Below are positions 8,550-16,691 of a stretch of 22,145 nt of DNA, in pieces. Within the stretch, counting starts at the first letter, position 1. Each line of letters begins with the position of its first letter. This DNA comes from an uncultured Candidatus Saccharibacteria bacterium. Lineage in GTDB: Bacteria > Patescibacteriota > Saccharimonadia > Saccharimonadales > Saccharimonadaceae. The stretch is taken from positions 1-22,145 of the forward strand of contig CALEGA010000026.1 of the NCBI GenBank assembly GCA_937876715.1, read 5' to 3'. The notes under the pieces are model-generated. The model ran no database searches. It was not told where the DNA came from and saw only the letters and a list, made by a program, of their open reading frames with translations. The translations under genes were made by a program, and so were the position numbers.

Positions 8550-9713
8550 TTAGATTTTGCGCGTAAATGCACTCGCCCGTCCAGCCGGACACGGACGCGT
8601 ACATTCTTGCTTAGTGAACTGACATTTGGTCTTGCCTTGAAGTGGACGCAACAGTTTTGACGCTCCCGTCTCATCGTCGGTGACCGCTCGCGAAATATAT
8701 TTGTCCAACGTCGCCTTGGTCTGGAAACAAATCTCCAACTGCGCCGCGCCACACAGCCGCTCGGTACATTTCAAAACAAAATCTTCCAGCGTTCCGCGCT
8801 CGTTAATTAAAACCTGCATCCCCTGCGGATAGTTTTCCTTGATCGAATTAAGGTCTTTCAAATACTGCTCAACCAACCCAGGTGTGCTCTTAAGAATCGG
8901 CGGTACGAAGAAACTCACCTCAACCAAATCCGGCAACGTCATCTCATAATTGAGCGTCCGGTGCCGCTGTGCCTGCGCCAGTTGCGCAAACGAACCGATG
9001 TAATTCGTCGAATAAACTTCGCCAAAGTACTCCGTTCGTTTTCGCTCCGCAAACAGGGAAAGCCCGCGCCACTTTTTATCGCGAATCTCGTCGCAATTAA
9101 AAACTGACCGGAACAATTCCGCTGTCTTAATCAGCCACGGATAAAGCTTGGTATTGAACGGGTCGTTGCTGGCGCTGATTTTCTCCGCATAATCTTCCAA
9201 AAACTGAATCAGATAATTACCCTGCCGGAAATCAACAGTATATTCCATCGTAGTCGCCGGCGTGAACACGGAGATAAAATAGCGTGCATTCTCTTTTGCC
9301 AACTTTTCAATTACCTTGTCGTCAAGTTCATAATACTGCCCGCGAATTGCCTCATAAAACAAGGCAAACCACTTTCCATACAACCGCTTCTCGTCACCCT
9401 CCGTCGCCATCGTCGTATAACGCGCCGACTTCTCGGAGGTGTTGTAATCTTTCTCGTTGTTCAAAATCATCGCGATAATCTTTGGCACACCCGTCAGCAG
9501 CAGGTTATAACTCGTATGACCCGCCACGCTGTGATGTCCCGACTTGCCAATACCGTCAAACAACCCCAGTGCTTTCTCATCGTCCCAAGCCTCAATCCTC
9601 TCGAACGTGTCTTTCATATAGCAGATACCCGCCGAACGTCCCGCAAAGATTTTGGCGTCTTCCACTGGCAACACATAGCCTTGCTTCGTCGAGCCAATCA
9701 CTCGCACGTCCAT
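8550..9713 (-). CDS. thyX: ThyX-like FAD-dependent thymidylate synthase, long form
   Basis: A 387-residue protein. ThyX features are GHHSVAGHTSYNLLLTGVP, then EKSARYTTM (about residues 94-102), the signature RHRTLNYEMTL, and CTERLCGAAQLEI near residues 335-350. ThyX makes dTMP from dUMP using FADH2 and methylene-tetrahydrofolate. Two oddities stand out. It is much longer than classical ThyX (roughly 220-250 residues). The signature lacks the usual Ser after RHR and reads NYEM instead of NExS. The C-terminus carries a cysteine cluster, KCQFTKQECTRPCPAG. The start is set at ATG 9713 by AGAGG 8 nt upstream; the frame also opens at GTG 9722. A TATAAT box at 9770-9775 gives a leader of about 50 nt. 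Function is likely but the divergence is considerable. Confidence 0.75.
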   Translation of the reverse strand: MDVRVIGSTKQGYVLPVEDAKIFAGRSAGICYMKDTFERIEAWDDEKALGLFDGIGKSGHHSVAGHTSYNLLLTGVPKIIAMILNNEKDYNTSEKSARYTTMATEGDEKRLYGKWFALFYEAIRGQYYELDDKVIEKLAKENARYFISVFTPATTMEYTVDFRQGNYLIQFLEDYAEKISASNDPFNTKLYPWLIKTAELFRSVFNCDEIRDKKWRGLSLFAERKRTEYFGEVYSTNYIGSFAQLAQAQRHRTLNYEMTLPDLVEVSFFVPPILKSTPGLVEQYLKDLNSIKENYPQGMQVLINERGTLEDFVLKCTERLCGAAQLEICFQTKATLDKYISRAVTDDETGASKLLRPLQGKTKCQFTKQECTRPCPAGRASAFTRKI

Positions 9714-9721
9714 CAAAATCA

Positions 9722-9726
9722 CCTCT
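9722..9726 (-). promoter_or_regulatory. Shine-Dalgarno sequence fixing the thyX-like start
   Basis: AGAGG on the minus strand lies 8 nt from ATG 9713. It overlaps the alternative GTG at 9722, which argues against that longer start. Confidence 0.6.
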
Positions 9727-9769
9727 CAAATTTTTAAATTCCAACACCTTCCCGGCATCAGTATCAACT

Positions 9770-9775
9770 ATTATA
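9770..9775 (-). promoter_or_regulatory. Extended -10 box of the thyX-like gene
   Basis: TGG directly precedes TATAAT on the minus strand. No good -35 is present; the upstream DNA is the T-rich tail after tRNA-Trp. The predicted leader is about 50 nt. Confidence 0.6.
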
Positions 9776-9799
9776 CCATAAATCTAAAAAATAAAAAAA

Positions 9800-9875
9800 T
9801 GGCACGGGTGGAGAGACTCGAACTCCCGACACTTGGTTTTGGAGACCAATGCTCTACCAACTGAGCTACACCCGT
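9800..9875 (-). tRNA. tRNA-Trp (anticodon CCA)
   Basis: A 76-nt cloverleaf on the minus strand: acceptor ACGGGTG paired with CACCCGT, discriminator G, and encoded CCA. The D-arm has a normal GG (AGTTGGTA), the anticodon loop is CTCCAAA (anticodon CCA), and the T-loop is canonical TTCGAGT. A long T-tract follows the 3' end. Confidence 0.97.
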
Positions 9876-9902
9876 ACGACCTTAGAAAAGAACAACAAAC
9901 TT

Positions 9903-9931
9903 ATTCTACCATAGAAATCTCATTTTTTCCA
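9903..9931 (-). promoter_or_regulatory. Promoter of tRNA-Trp
   Basis: Minus strand: TGGAAA, a 17-nt spacer, then TAGAAT with a TGG extension, 27 nt before the tRNA 5' end. It lies within the divergent interval shared with the GT4 gene. Confidence 0.5.
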
Positions 9932-9951
9932 TCCGTGGAACTATAAAATTA

Positions 9952-9980
9952 TACACAAATACTTTAATTAGTGCTAAAAT
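9952..9980 (+). promoter_or_regulatory. Promoter of the GT4 gene
   Basis: TACACA (9952-9957), a 17-nt spacer ending TGC, then TAAAAT (9975-9980). The ATG begins 7 nt after the -10 box and there is no Shine-Dalgarno sequence, so a leaderless transcript is predicted. Confidence 0.6.
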
Positions 9981-9987
9981 AAGTATA

Positions 9988-11226
9988 ATGAAAATACTAA
10001 TGCTCGGGTGGGAACTCCCGCCGCATAATTCTGGAGGTTTGGGCGTCGCTTGTCTCAACCTTTCTCGTGCTCTCACCAACACCGGCTGCGACATCGACTT
10101 CGTCGTCCCCTACGAAGCCAAGCACGAAAACATTACTTTTATGCACGTCCTCTCCGCTTCGCATCTCGACCCCCTCTTCCGCTTCGGCATCGGCGCTTAC
10201 GACTCCGACAAAATTGAAGATATGATTATCCCCGACGTCCACATCCCGGGCGCCATCTCCAAGGACCAAGTCTCTATCCGTCAAATCCAAAAAACTTACT
10301 GCGACTTCGTCGAAAAATACCTGATGGAGTTTAAACCCGACGTTGTCCACGCCCACGATTGGCTAACCTTTGAAGCTGGCGTTCTCGCCAAGAAAAACTT
10401 CGGCATTCCCCTCGTCGCTCACGTCCACGCCACGGAATACGACCGCGCCGGTGGCAACGGCGGCAACCCGCTCGTCCACGAAATCGAACGCGAGGGTCTT
10501 ATGCTCGCCGACAAAATCATCGCCGTCTCCCACGCCACCAAACACATCATCCACGAAAAATACGGCATCCCTCTCGATAAAATCAACGTTGTCTATAACT
10601 CACTCGACGAAGACTTCTTACGACAAGCCTACACCTTAAATAAAGAAGAATATAAATATCTCGAAAATCTCAAGACAAAAGGCTACACCGTTGTCAGCAC
10701 CGTCGGTCGCTTCACGATTCAAAAAGGTCTCTCCCACCTCCTCCACGCCGCCGCTAAAGCCGTCCGCAAAAATCCAAAGCTCATTTTCGTCTTCGCCGGC
10801 GATGGAGAAGAAAAGAACGAACTAATTAACCTCGCCGCCGAACTCGGCATCGCTAAAAACGTCATTTTCACCGGCTTCGTCCGCGGCAAACAACTCCGCG
10901 ACGTGTACGAACTCTCCGACATTTTCGTCATGTCTTCCATCTCCGAGCCGTTCGGACTCACCGCGCTCGAAGCGGCGCACCACGGCGACGTCCTCATTCT
11001 CACCAAACAATCCGGCGTTGCCGAAGTCGTCCGCAGCTCTTTCCGCTACGACTTCTGGGACGACGACAAGCTCGCCAACGAAATCCTCGCCGTCGCCAAA
11101 TCGCCTGCCCTTAAGGAAACTTTACAAAACTCCATCAAAAATGAATATCGCAAAATTAGCTGGTCAGACGTTGCAGAAAAATGCCGTAAGGTTTATAATG
11201 ATATAGATAACCATAAACGGGTTTAA
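9988..11226 (+). CDS. GT4-family glycosyltransferase, glycogen-synthase-like
   Basis: A 412-residue GT-B enzyme. The N-terminal domain starts MKILMLGWELPPHNSGGLG, the donor/acceptor loop pattern of glycogen-synthase-like GT4/GT5 enzymes, and includes DVVHAHDWLTFEAG near residue 120. The C-terminal domain has VGRFTIQKGLSHLL, then VFAGDGEE, and the EX7E motif E320-E328 (EPFGLTALE). It would transfer glucose or another sugar from a nucleotide donor in the cytoplasm. The partner gene 20 nt downstream encodes a GH57 alpha-glucan enzyme, which supports a role in glycogen-like polymer synthesis; the exact sugar cannot be read from the sequence. A -10 box 7 nt before the ATG suggests a leaderless mRNA. 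Confidence 0.85.
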   Translation: MKILMLGWELPPHNSGGLGVACLNLSRALTNTGCDIDFVVPYEAKHENITFMHVLSASHLDPLFRFGIGAYDSDKIEDMIIPDVHIPGAISKDQVSIRQIQKTYCDFVEKYLMEFKPDVVHAHDWLTFEAGVLAKKNFGIPLVAHVHATEYDRAGGNGGNPLVHEIEREGLMLADKIIAVSHATKHIIHEKYGIPLDKINVVYNSLDEDFLRQAYTLNKEEYKYLENLKTKGYTVVSTVGRFTIQKGLSHLLHAAAKAVRKNPKLIFVFAGDGEEKNELINLAAELGIAKNVIFTGFVRGKQLRDVYELSDIFVMSSISEPFGLTALEAAHHGDVLILTKQSGVAEVVRSSFRYDFWDDDKLANEILAVAKSPALKETLQNSIKNEYRKISWSDVAEKCRKVYNDIDNHKRV

Positions 11227-11246
11227 TAAGGGAACTAAGAACTAAA

Positions 11247-12452
11247 ATGCGCGGAATCTGTCTCTATCTTCACATCCACCAGCCTTGGCGCGTCCGTGCC
11301 TACTCAATTTTTGACGTCGGCGTGAACGACAATTATTTCTCCGACCCCAACTACAACTCGAAACAAAACAACGAACGCATCTTTCGCAAGGTTGCCACGA
11401 AGAGCTACCTCCCGACTTTCGACCTCTTAGAAAACAACTTGAAGAAGCATAAAGACTTCAAATTCAGCTTGTCTATCACCGGCGTTTGGCTCGAACAAGC
11501 GGAAATGTGGATGCCGGAACTTATTGCGCGTCTCCAAAGAATGGTGGCAACCGGTCGCGTCGAACTCGTCGCCGAAACTTATTACCACTCTATGAGCTTC
11601 TTCTACGACAAAGACGAATTTAAGGAGCAAGTCAAGCAACAAGTCGCCGCGTTTAAACGACTTTTTAACGTCACGCCAAAAGTCTTCCGCAACACCGAAT
11701 TTTCTTACAACGACGAAGTCGGTCGCACCGTCGAAGAACTCGGATTTAAAGCCTGCCTCGTCGAGGGCTGGGATAAAATCCTCGGCTGGCGCAGCCCAAA
11801 TTTCGTTTACCAAGCTTCCGGCACTAAAAACCTCAAGCTCCTACTCAAAAACTATCGCCTCTCCGATGACATCGCTTTCCGTTTTTCCGACAAATCGTGG
11901 AAAGATTGGCCTCTCACCGTTGACAAATACGAAGCGTGGCTCGACGCCGCGGGCGGTGACGGCGAAACTATTAACCTCTTTATGGATTTCGAGACTTTCG
12001 GCGAACACCAGTGGGCAGAAACCGGCATCTTCGACTTTATGGATCGTCTAATTAACTCGTGGCTCGCTAAAAAAGACCACCAATTCCTCACGGTCGCTGA
12101 TCGCCTCAAGGAAAAACCCGTTGGTGAACTGTCATATCCTTGGACGGTAACGTGGGCAGATACCGAGCGCGACCTTTCCGCGTGGATGGGTAACAAACTC
12201 CAAGACGAGGCAATATCTACTCTCTACGGCTTACGCCAAAAAGTCCTGGAAGTTGCCAAGCTCCGCAAGGACGAAAAACTCCTCGAAGATTTCAGAAGGC
12301 TCACTACCTCTGACCACGCCTACTATATGTGCACTAAGTACTGGAACGACGGCGATGTCCACGCCTACTTCTCCGCCTATGATTCGCCTTATGACGCTTT
12401 TATGTATTTCCTAAACGCCCTGCGTAGTCTAGAATATAGACTAGACTTATGA
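11247..12452 (+). CDS. GH57 alpha-amylase / 4-alpha-glucanotransferase family protein
   Basis: A 401-residue enzyme that starts MRGICLYLHIHQPWR, with the GH57 first motif (H11-Q12-P13). Later motifs include GVWLEQAEMW, FRNTEFSYND with the probable nucleophile E151, MDFETFGEHQW with the probable acid D247, and SDHAYYMCTKYW. It hydrolyses or transfers alpha-1,4-glucan chains. There is no signal peptide, so it acts in the cytoplasm. It lies 20 nt after the GT4 gene and is probably cotranscribed; AGGGA lies 13 nt from the ATG, somewhat far for a ribosome site. With GH97 and GT4 it forms a plausible glucan storage and turnover set. Amylase and glucanotransferase cannot be told apart here. Its 3' end lies inside an inverted repeat that abuts the next gene. 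Confidence 0.87.
   Translation: MRGICLYLHIHQPWRVRAYSIFDVGVNDNYFSDPNYNSKQNNERIFRKVATKSYLPTFDLLENNLKKHKDFKFSLSITGVWLEQAEMWMPELIARLQRMVATGRVELVAETYYHSMSFFYDKDEFKEQVKQQVAAFKRLFNVTPKVFRNTEFSYNDEVGRTVEELGFKACLVEGWDKILGWRSPNFVYQASGTKNLKLLLKNYRLSDDIAFRFSDKSWKDWPLTVDKYEAWLDAAGGDGETINLFMDFETFGEHQWAETGIFDFMDRLINSWLAKKDHQFLTVADRLKEKPVGELSYPWTVTWADTERDLSAWMGNKLQDEAISTLYGLRQKVLEVAKLRKDEKLLEDFRRLTTSDHAYYMCTKYWNDGDVHAYFSAYDSPYDAFMYFLNALRSLEYRLDL
12426..12447 (+). repeat. Inverted repeat at the start of the CotH-family gene
   Basis: AGTCTAG (12426-12432), an 8-nt spacer containing TATAGA, then CTAGACT (12441-12447). The repeat ends one base before the ATG at 12449 and covers most of the last nine codons of the GH57 gene. 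It could be an operator over a TATAGA -10 box or an RNA hairpin that hides the start. Confidence 0.5.
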
Positions 12453-13927
12453 AACGCGTTAAACAATTCTTCGCTTTTCTCTACGACCATCTCGAATACA
12501 TTTTTGTCGCCGTCCTTTTCGTCGGCATCTTCTACCTCGCTTTCGCTCAAGGCTCCTACGCCGACCCCGCCATTAACCGCGAAACTCTCTACGCACAAAA
12601 AGTCTTCGACCAATCCTACGTTCACAAAATCGAAATCACCACCACCGGCGATAACTTGAATGACCTCCGCGAAAACCCCACCGAAAAAACCAAATACCTC
12701 GCCGACGTCACCATCGACGGCGAACTTTTCCGCGACATTGCTTTCTCCACTCGTGGCAACGCCTCACTTTTTACGCTCGCCGGCGACCCCAACTCCGACC
12801 GCTACAGCTATAAACTCAACTTCAGCAAATTCACCGACCACGGCTCCTACTACGGTCTCGACAAGTTAATTCTCAACAATTCCAACTCCGACGCCAGCTA
12901 TATGAAAGATTTTCTCGCTTTCGAAATTATGCGCGCCGCCGGTGTCGCCACACCACTCACTTCCTACACGGAACTTTTCATTAACGGCGAACGCCAAGGT
13001 CTCTATCTCGCCGTTGAAGACATCGACCAATCATTCCTCCGCCGCAACGGTTATTCTAAGGACAGCGCTCTTTATAAACCCGAGGCGCTCGCCATCGACC
13101 ATTCCAAACTTAGTCGTCTCCGCGATCAACTGCCAGAAGGTGAAGAAATTAACCTCGTCGCCGACACTGGCGACCCCGATTTCGATTACGGTGGCTCCGA
13201 CTTGGTCTATCGCGGCGACAATCCCGCCGACTATCCTGCTATTTTCGACAACGCCGTCTCCAAACTTTCTCAGGGCGACAAAGATTACCTCATCACCAGC
13301 CTTCGTTCGCTCGAACCTGCCGAATTTCTCAACCCTTACGACTTCTGGGATGTCGATGCTCTCATCAACTACTTCGCCGCTAACAACCTCCTCTCCAACT
13401 TCGACAGCTACACTGGCACCACGGCGCATAATTATTATCTCCTCGCCAGCACGCACCGCAACACTTTGCTCCCGTGGGACTACAACCTCGCTTTCGCCGG
13501 CATTCAACTCCAATCCGAAATGATTTATGACAAAGTCTTGCTTGATTGGCCCATCGACAGCCCTCTCACTACCAATGACAACGAGTCCCGTCCTGTCTGG
13601 CGTCTCATCGCCGACAACCCTGAAAATCTCGAAAAATACCACCACGCCATTCAACGTCTGCTCGACAACTATCTCCTAAACGGCGAATGCGCTCAAAAAA
13701 TCGCCACCACTGCCGAGTTAATTCGCGCCCACGTTTACTCCGACCCCACTCGTTTTTATTCCACTGACGAATTTGAAGACGGCGTGGAAATTCTCCGCAA
13801 TTATGTCTCGACCCGCGCCGACTCCGCTCAGAAACAACTTTGGGGTCTTCTCCCTCGCTCGCGCGAAGAAATCGACTCCACTGAATTTCAATTGGTTAAC
13901 CTTGACATCCCGATTGTCGATGAATAA
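12449..13927 (+). CDS. Membrane-anchored CotH-kinase family protein
   Basis: A 492-residue protein. One TM helix (about residues 16-34) is followed by an outward domain. YVHKIEITTTGDNLNDLREN begins the CotH fold. Then come FSTRGNAS, MKDFLAFEIMRAAGVATPLTS, GLYLAVEDID in the nucleotide-binding core, and LLPWDYNLAF with the metal-binding Asp D344. CotH proteins are atypical kinases; the founding member phosphorylates spore-coat proteins in Bacillus, and relatives occur widely as surface proteins. The substrate here is unknown. The start overlaps the end of the GH57 gene by 4 nt (ATGA-type overlap) and abuts the inverted repeat described at 12426. This is the last gene of the GT4-GH57 unit. Confidence 0.82.
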   Translation: MKRVKQFFAFLYDHLEYIFVAVLFVGIFYLAFAQGSYADPAINRETLYAQKVFDQSYVHKIEITTTGDNLNDLRENPTEKTKYLADVTIDGELFRDIAFSTRGNASLFTLAGDPNSDRYSYKLNFSKFTDHGSYYGLDKLILNNSNSDASYMKDFLAFEIMRAAGVATPLTSYTELFINGERQGLYLAVEDIDQSFLRRNGYSKDSALYKPEALAIDHSKLSRLRDQLPEGEEINLVADTGDPDFDYGGSDLVYRGDNPADYPAIFDNAVSKLSQGDKDYLITSLRSLEPAEFLNPYDFWDVDALINYFAANNLLSNFDSYTGTTAHNYYLLASTHRNTLLPWDYNLAFAGIQLQSEMIYDKVLLDWPIDSPLTTNDNESRPVWRLIADNPENLEKYHHAIQRLLDNYLLNGECAQKIATTAELIRAHVYSDPTRFYSTDEFEDGVEILRNYVSTRADSAQKQLWGLLPRSREEIDSTEFQLVNLDIPIVDE

Positions 13928-13929
13928 TC

Positions 13930-13958
13930 TTCCCATTTTAACTAAAGTATGATAAAAT
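13930..13958 (+). promoter_or_regulatory. Promoter of tRNA-Ala
   Basis: TTCCCA, a 17-nt spacer ending TGA, then TAAAAT (13953-13958), with the tRNA starting 14 nt later. The TGATAAAATAA string recurs at tRNA-Thr(GGU) and rpmG. Confidence 0.55.
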
Positions 13959-13972
13959 AATATCGTCCTGAT

Positions 13973-14048
13973 GGGGTACTAGCTCATTTGGTAGAGCGCT
14001 TCCATGGCATGGAAGAGGTGAGGAGTTCGAATCTCCTGTACTCCACCA
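13973..14048 (+). tRNA. tRNA-Ala (anticodon GGC)
   Basis: 76 nt: acceptor GGGGTAC paired with GTACTCC, discriminator A, encoded CCA. The D-loop ATTTGGTA keeps GG, the anticodon loop is ATGGCAT (GGC at 14006-14008), and the T-loop is canonical TTCGAAT. A six-T tract begins shortly after CCA, and trpS starts 23 nt downstream. Confidence 0.97.
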
Positions 14049-14059
14049 GTTTTTTGTGC

Positions 14060-14065
14060 TAAAAT
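14060..14065 (+). promoter_or_regulatory. Extended -10 box directly before trpS
   Basis: TGTGC precedes TAAAAT, 6 nt before the trpS ATG. The -35 position falls in the tRNA-Ala acceptor end and has no match, so this may be an extended -10 promoter or trpS may depend on read-through from the tRNA. Confidence 0.5.
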
Positions 14066-14071
14066 GGAAGC

Positions 14072-15085
14072 ATGAAAAAGACTATTCTTACTGGGCTTCG
14101 TGTTAACAGCGAACTCACCCTCGGCAACTACTTGGGCGCTTTGCTCCCGATGGTGCGCCTCGCCAACAAATACTCCAAAGACTACAACGTCAACATCTTC
14201 ATTCCCGACCTCCACTCCATCATCTCTGAAATTGACGGCAACCTCCAACAAAACACCCTAAACAGCATCAAATACTACCTCGCCGCCGGTCTCGAACTCA
14301 ACGAAAACATCCACATCTATCGCCAATCTCGCGTCCCTGCCCACGCCGAACTCGCTTGGGTCTTGAACTGTATCGCCACGATGGGGGAAATGTCCCGTAT
14401 GACCCAGTTCAAGGAAAAGTCCGAGGGTAAAGACAGCACTAACGTCGGCATCTTTGACTACCCCGTTTTAATGGCGGCGGACATCTTGCTTTACGACGCC
14501 TCGTTCGTTCCTGTCGGCGAAGACCAGTTCCAACACATCGAACTAACGCGCAACCTTGCTACGCGCTTCAATCACCGCTTCGGCGACACGTTCACCGTCC
14601 CCGAAGACACCAAAAAACAGGTTGAATTTATGGGCGTTGACACCGGCATCCGCATTCGCGACCTCGTCAATCCCGAAAAGAAAATGAGCAAATCTACCGC
14701 CGGCGACAACTGCAAAATTATGCTCTCCGATGAACCCGAAAAAGCCGCTAAGAAAATTATGTCCGCCACCACCGACTCGCTCGAAAAAATCGACTTCAAC
14801 TTGGAAACTCAAGCCGGCATCTCTAACCTCCTCCAAATCGAAGCACTAACGAACGACATCCCGCTCGGCGAAGTTATCCGCGAATGGCAAGGTAAAACTC
14901 GCTACGGCGACCTCAAAAAACAAGTCGCCGAAAGCGTCAAAGTTTTGCTCGCCAATTTCCAACAAAACCTCGCCCAAATCTCCGACGACACCGTTAAAAA
15001 CCTCCTCCCCGAGGGCGAAAAATACGCCAACGAAATCGCGAACCAAAAACTCGCCGACGTTTACGCTAAAATCGGACTTAGATAA
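14072..15085 (+). CDS. trpS: Tryptophan--tRNA ligase
   Basis: A 337-residue class I aminoacyl-tRNA synthetase of normal length. It charges tRNA-Trp with tryptophan using ATP. The HIGH-like motif is LTLGNYLGA (residues 15-23), as in TrpRS enzymes that read TIGN. The KMSKS loop is K204-M-S-K-S208, and VMAADILLYDASFVPVGEDQFQHIELTR is the conserved tryptophan-pocket helix region. Its tRNA lies 4.2 kb upstream on the other strand. It is preceded by tRNA-Ala (23-nt gap) and followed by the pseudouridine synthase with a one-base TAATG overlap. A -10 box 6 nt before the ATG and the lack of a Shine-Dalgarno sequence suggest a leaderless transcript. Confidence 0.95.
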   Translation: MKKTILTGLRVNSELTLGNYLGALLPMVRLANKYSKDYNVNIFIPDLHSIISEIDGNLQQNTLNSIKYYLAAGLELNENIHIYRQSRVPAHAELAWVLNCIATMGEMSRMTQFKEKSEGKDSTNVGIFDYPVLMAADILLYDASFVPVGEDQFQHIELTRNLATRFNHRFGDTFTVPEDTKKQVEFMGVDTGIRIRDLVNPEKKMSKSTAGDNCKIMLSDEPEKAAKKIMSATTDSLEKIDFNLETQAGISNLLQIEALTNDIPLGEVIREWQGKTRYGDLKKQVAESVKVLLANFQQNLAQISDDTVKNLLPEGEKYANEIANQKLADVYAKIGLR

Positions 15086-15999
15086 TGATTATCACCGGCA
15101 AAAAGTTCAGCAAACCCGCTATGTCGCGCGTCATCAACGGCGACGTCGTTTTGGAAGACAAAGACATCAAGCCGAAAAAATTCCGCCTCGACCTCCTTTT
15201 GGTCGAAAAATACCCCGAATATAACCGCTCGACCTTGCAAAAGTTCATCAAAGATGGCTGCGTCACGGTTGACGGCGTCGTCGTTAAAAAACCGAACTCC
15301 TTGCAAGAGAAAACCGCCGACCTCGTCTTAACACCACCAGCTCAATCGTCACTTCGCCAAGCGGTCTCTCCCGCCGTCATCTACGAAGACGACAACGTCA
15401 AAGTCGTCAACAAACCAGCGGGACTTCTTAGTATGAGCAAGGGCGATTTTTGCGCCGAACCCACGCTCGAACAGTTCGGTCTCCTCGTCCATCGTCTCGA
15501 CCGCGGCACCTCTGGCGTCGTCATCCTCGCCAAAAATGAAAAAACTCAATCTATGCTCCGCCGCCAATTCCAAGACCGTAAGGCGCACAAAATCTACTAC
15601 GCCGTCGTCAAAGGTCGCCCAAAGCTCGACGAAGCAAAAATCGACCTGCCGATTTCTCGCAACTACAACCGACCAGCCACGTTCATCGTTGACCCAAACG
15701 GCAAAGAAAGCATCACCTACTATAAAGTTCTAAAAAGCAACGGCGACCTCTCGCTCCTCGAACTCCGTCCCGTCACCGGTCGCACTCACCAACTCCGCGT
15801 TCACCTCAAATACATCGGCACACCGATTCTCGGTGACCCTGTTTACGGTTCCGGCGAAGAAACAAGCGTTGAGCGCCTTTTCCTCCACGCTAAACAACTT
15901 GAAATCACCATCCCAGGACAAACTCCCGACGCCGATAACGAACGTAAAATCTTTGAAGCTCCCGTCCCGCCCGAATTTTTCCAATTTTTCGAGGACTAA
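15085..15999 (+). CDS. S4-domain RluA/RluD-family RNA pseudouridine synthase
   Basis: A 304-residue enzyme. Residues about 34-85 are an S4 RNA-binding domain (RLDLLLVEKYPEYNRSTLQK, then DGCVTVDG). The catalytic domain has VVNKPAGLLSM, then HRLDRGTSG with catalytic D139, KIYYAVVKG, and RPVTGRTHQLRVHLKYIGTP followed by GDPVYG. It isomerises uridine to pseudouridine in rRNA or tRNA; the target cannot be read from the sequence. The ATG shares its A with the trpS stop (TAATG), so the genes are coupled. A later in-frame ATG at 15121 is also a possible start. Confidence 0.92.
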   Translation: MIITGKKFSKPAMSRVINGDVVLEDKDIKPKKFRLDLLLVEKYPEYNRSTLQKFIKDGCVTVDGVVVKKPNSLQEKTADLVLTPPAQSSLRQAVSPAVIYEDDNVKVVNKPAGLLSMSKGDFCAEPTLEQFGLLVHRLDRGTSGVVILAKNEKTQSMLRRQFQDRKAHKIYYAVVKGRPKLDEAKIDLPISRNYNRPATFIVDPNGKESITYYKVLKSNGDLSLLELRPVTGRTHQLRVHLKYIGTPILGDPVYGSGEETSVERLFLHAKQLEITIPGQTPDADNERKIFEAPVPPEFFQFFED

Positions 16000-16683
16000 A
16001 TGTTTTTCGACTCACCCGAACAAATCGCTCAGCTCGCCCAAAACACCAACTTCGCCATTTTTGCACTCGACCCTGCCATTGCCGAAAAAATCTTCACCCA
16101 AAACTTCAAAACCAATGTCCTGTTTCTGAAGCCCGACGAAAAAACTAATAAAATCTCGATTGAAATGGTGCGCGAGTTCCCCGCTTTCACTAACACGACC
16201 GACGTTAAAGACCGCTTTTTTGTCATCTTGAACGCGGAAACACTCAACCCGCCTGCCGAAAACGCACTCCTAAAAAATCTTGAAGAACCCAAACCGCATC
16301 ACCACTTCGTCCTCGTCACTCCAACTCCCTCCGCCCTCCTCCCCACCATTCTTTCCCGCGCTCAAGTTTTTTACCTCAAGGAAACCGACGCCCTCTCCAA
16401 GCCCGTTGTGGCGGACGAAAAAATCAAAGCCCTCGCCAAGCAACTCATCGTCGCCGACTCCAAAAAACTGATTGAACTCGCAAACGACATCTCTAAGAAA
16501 AAAGACAACCCTCGCGCTTACGCCCTTGCAATCGTCGGCACCGCCATCGAAATTATGTATAAAACTTACTTTGCCACCAACCAAACCAAGTTCCTCAAAA
16601 AACTCCCTAGCCTCCTCCAGCTCTATGACAGCTTGCAGAAAAACGGTCACGTTAAGCTTCATATTGTCGCCGATATGATATAA
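16000..16683 (+). CDS. DNA polymerase III delta-prime-like (HolB-type) protein without P-loop
   Basis: A 227-residue protein. The middle carries the delta-prime/gamma signature: VREFPAFTNTTDVKDRFFVILNAE, then AENALLKNLEEP, HFVLVTPTPSALLPTILSRAQVF. Normal subunits begin with a Walker A P-loop and zinc cysteines. Here the N-terminus is shortened and has neither. Delta-prime is not an active ATPase in many bacteria, so a loader role remains possible. The ATG follows directly on the stop of the pseudouridine synthase gene, so it is in the same operon. The next gene's -10 box overlaps its stop. Confidence 0.75.
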   Translation: MFFDSPEQIAQLAQNTNFAIFALDPAIAEKIFTQNFKTNVLFLKPDEKTNKISIEMVREFPAFTNTTDVKDRFFVILNAETLNPPAENALLKNLEEPKPHHHFVLVTPTPSALLPTILSRAQVFYLKETDALSKPVVADEKIKALAKQLIVADSKKLIELANDISKKKDNPRAYALAIVGTAIEIMYKTYFATNQTKFLKKLPSLLQLYDSLQKNGHVKLHIVADMI

Positions 16684-16684
16684 T
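16679..16684 (+). promoter_or_regulatory. -10 box of the TPR gene
   Basis: TATAAT overlaps the stop codon of the delta-prime-like gene and lies 7 nt before ATG 16692. The -35 is poor. It suggests an internal, leaderless promoter. Confidence 0.5.
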
Positions 16685-16691
16685 AATATAT

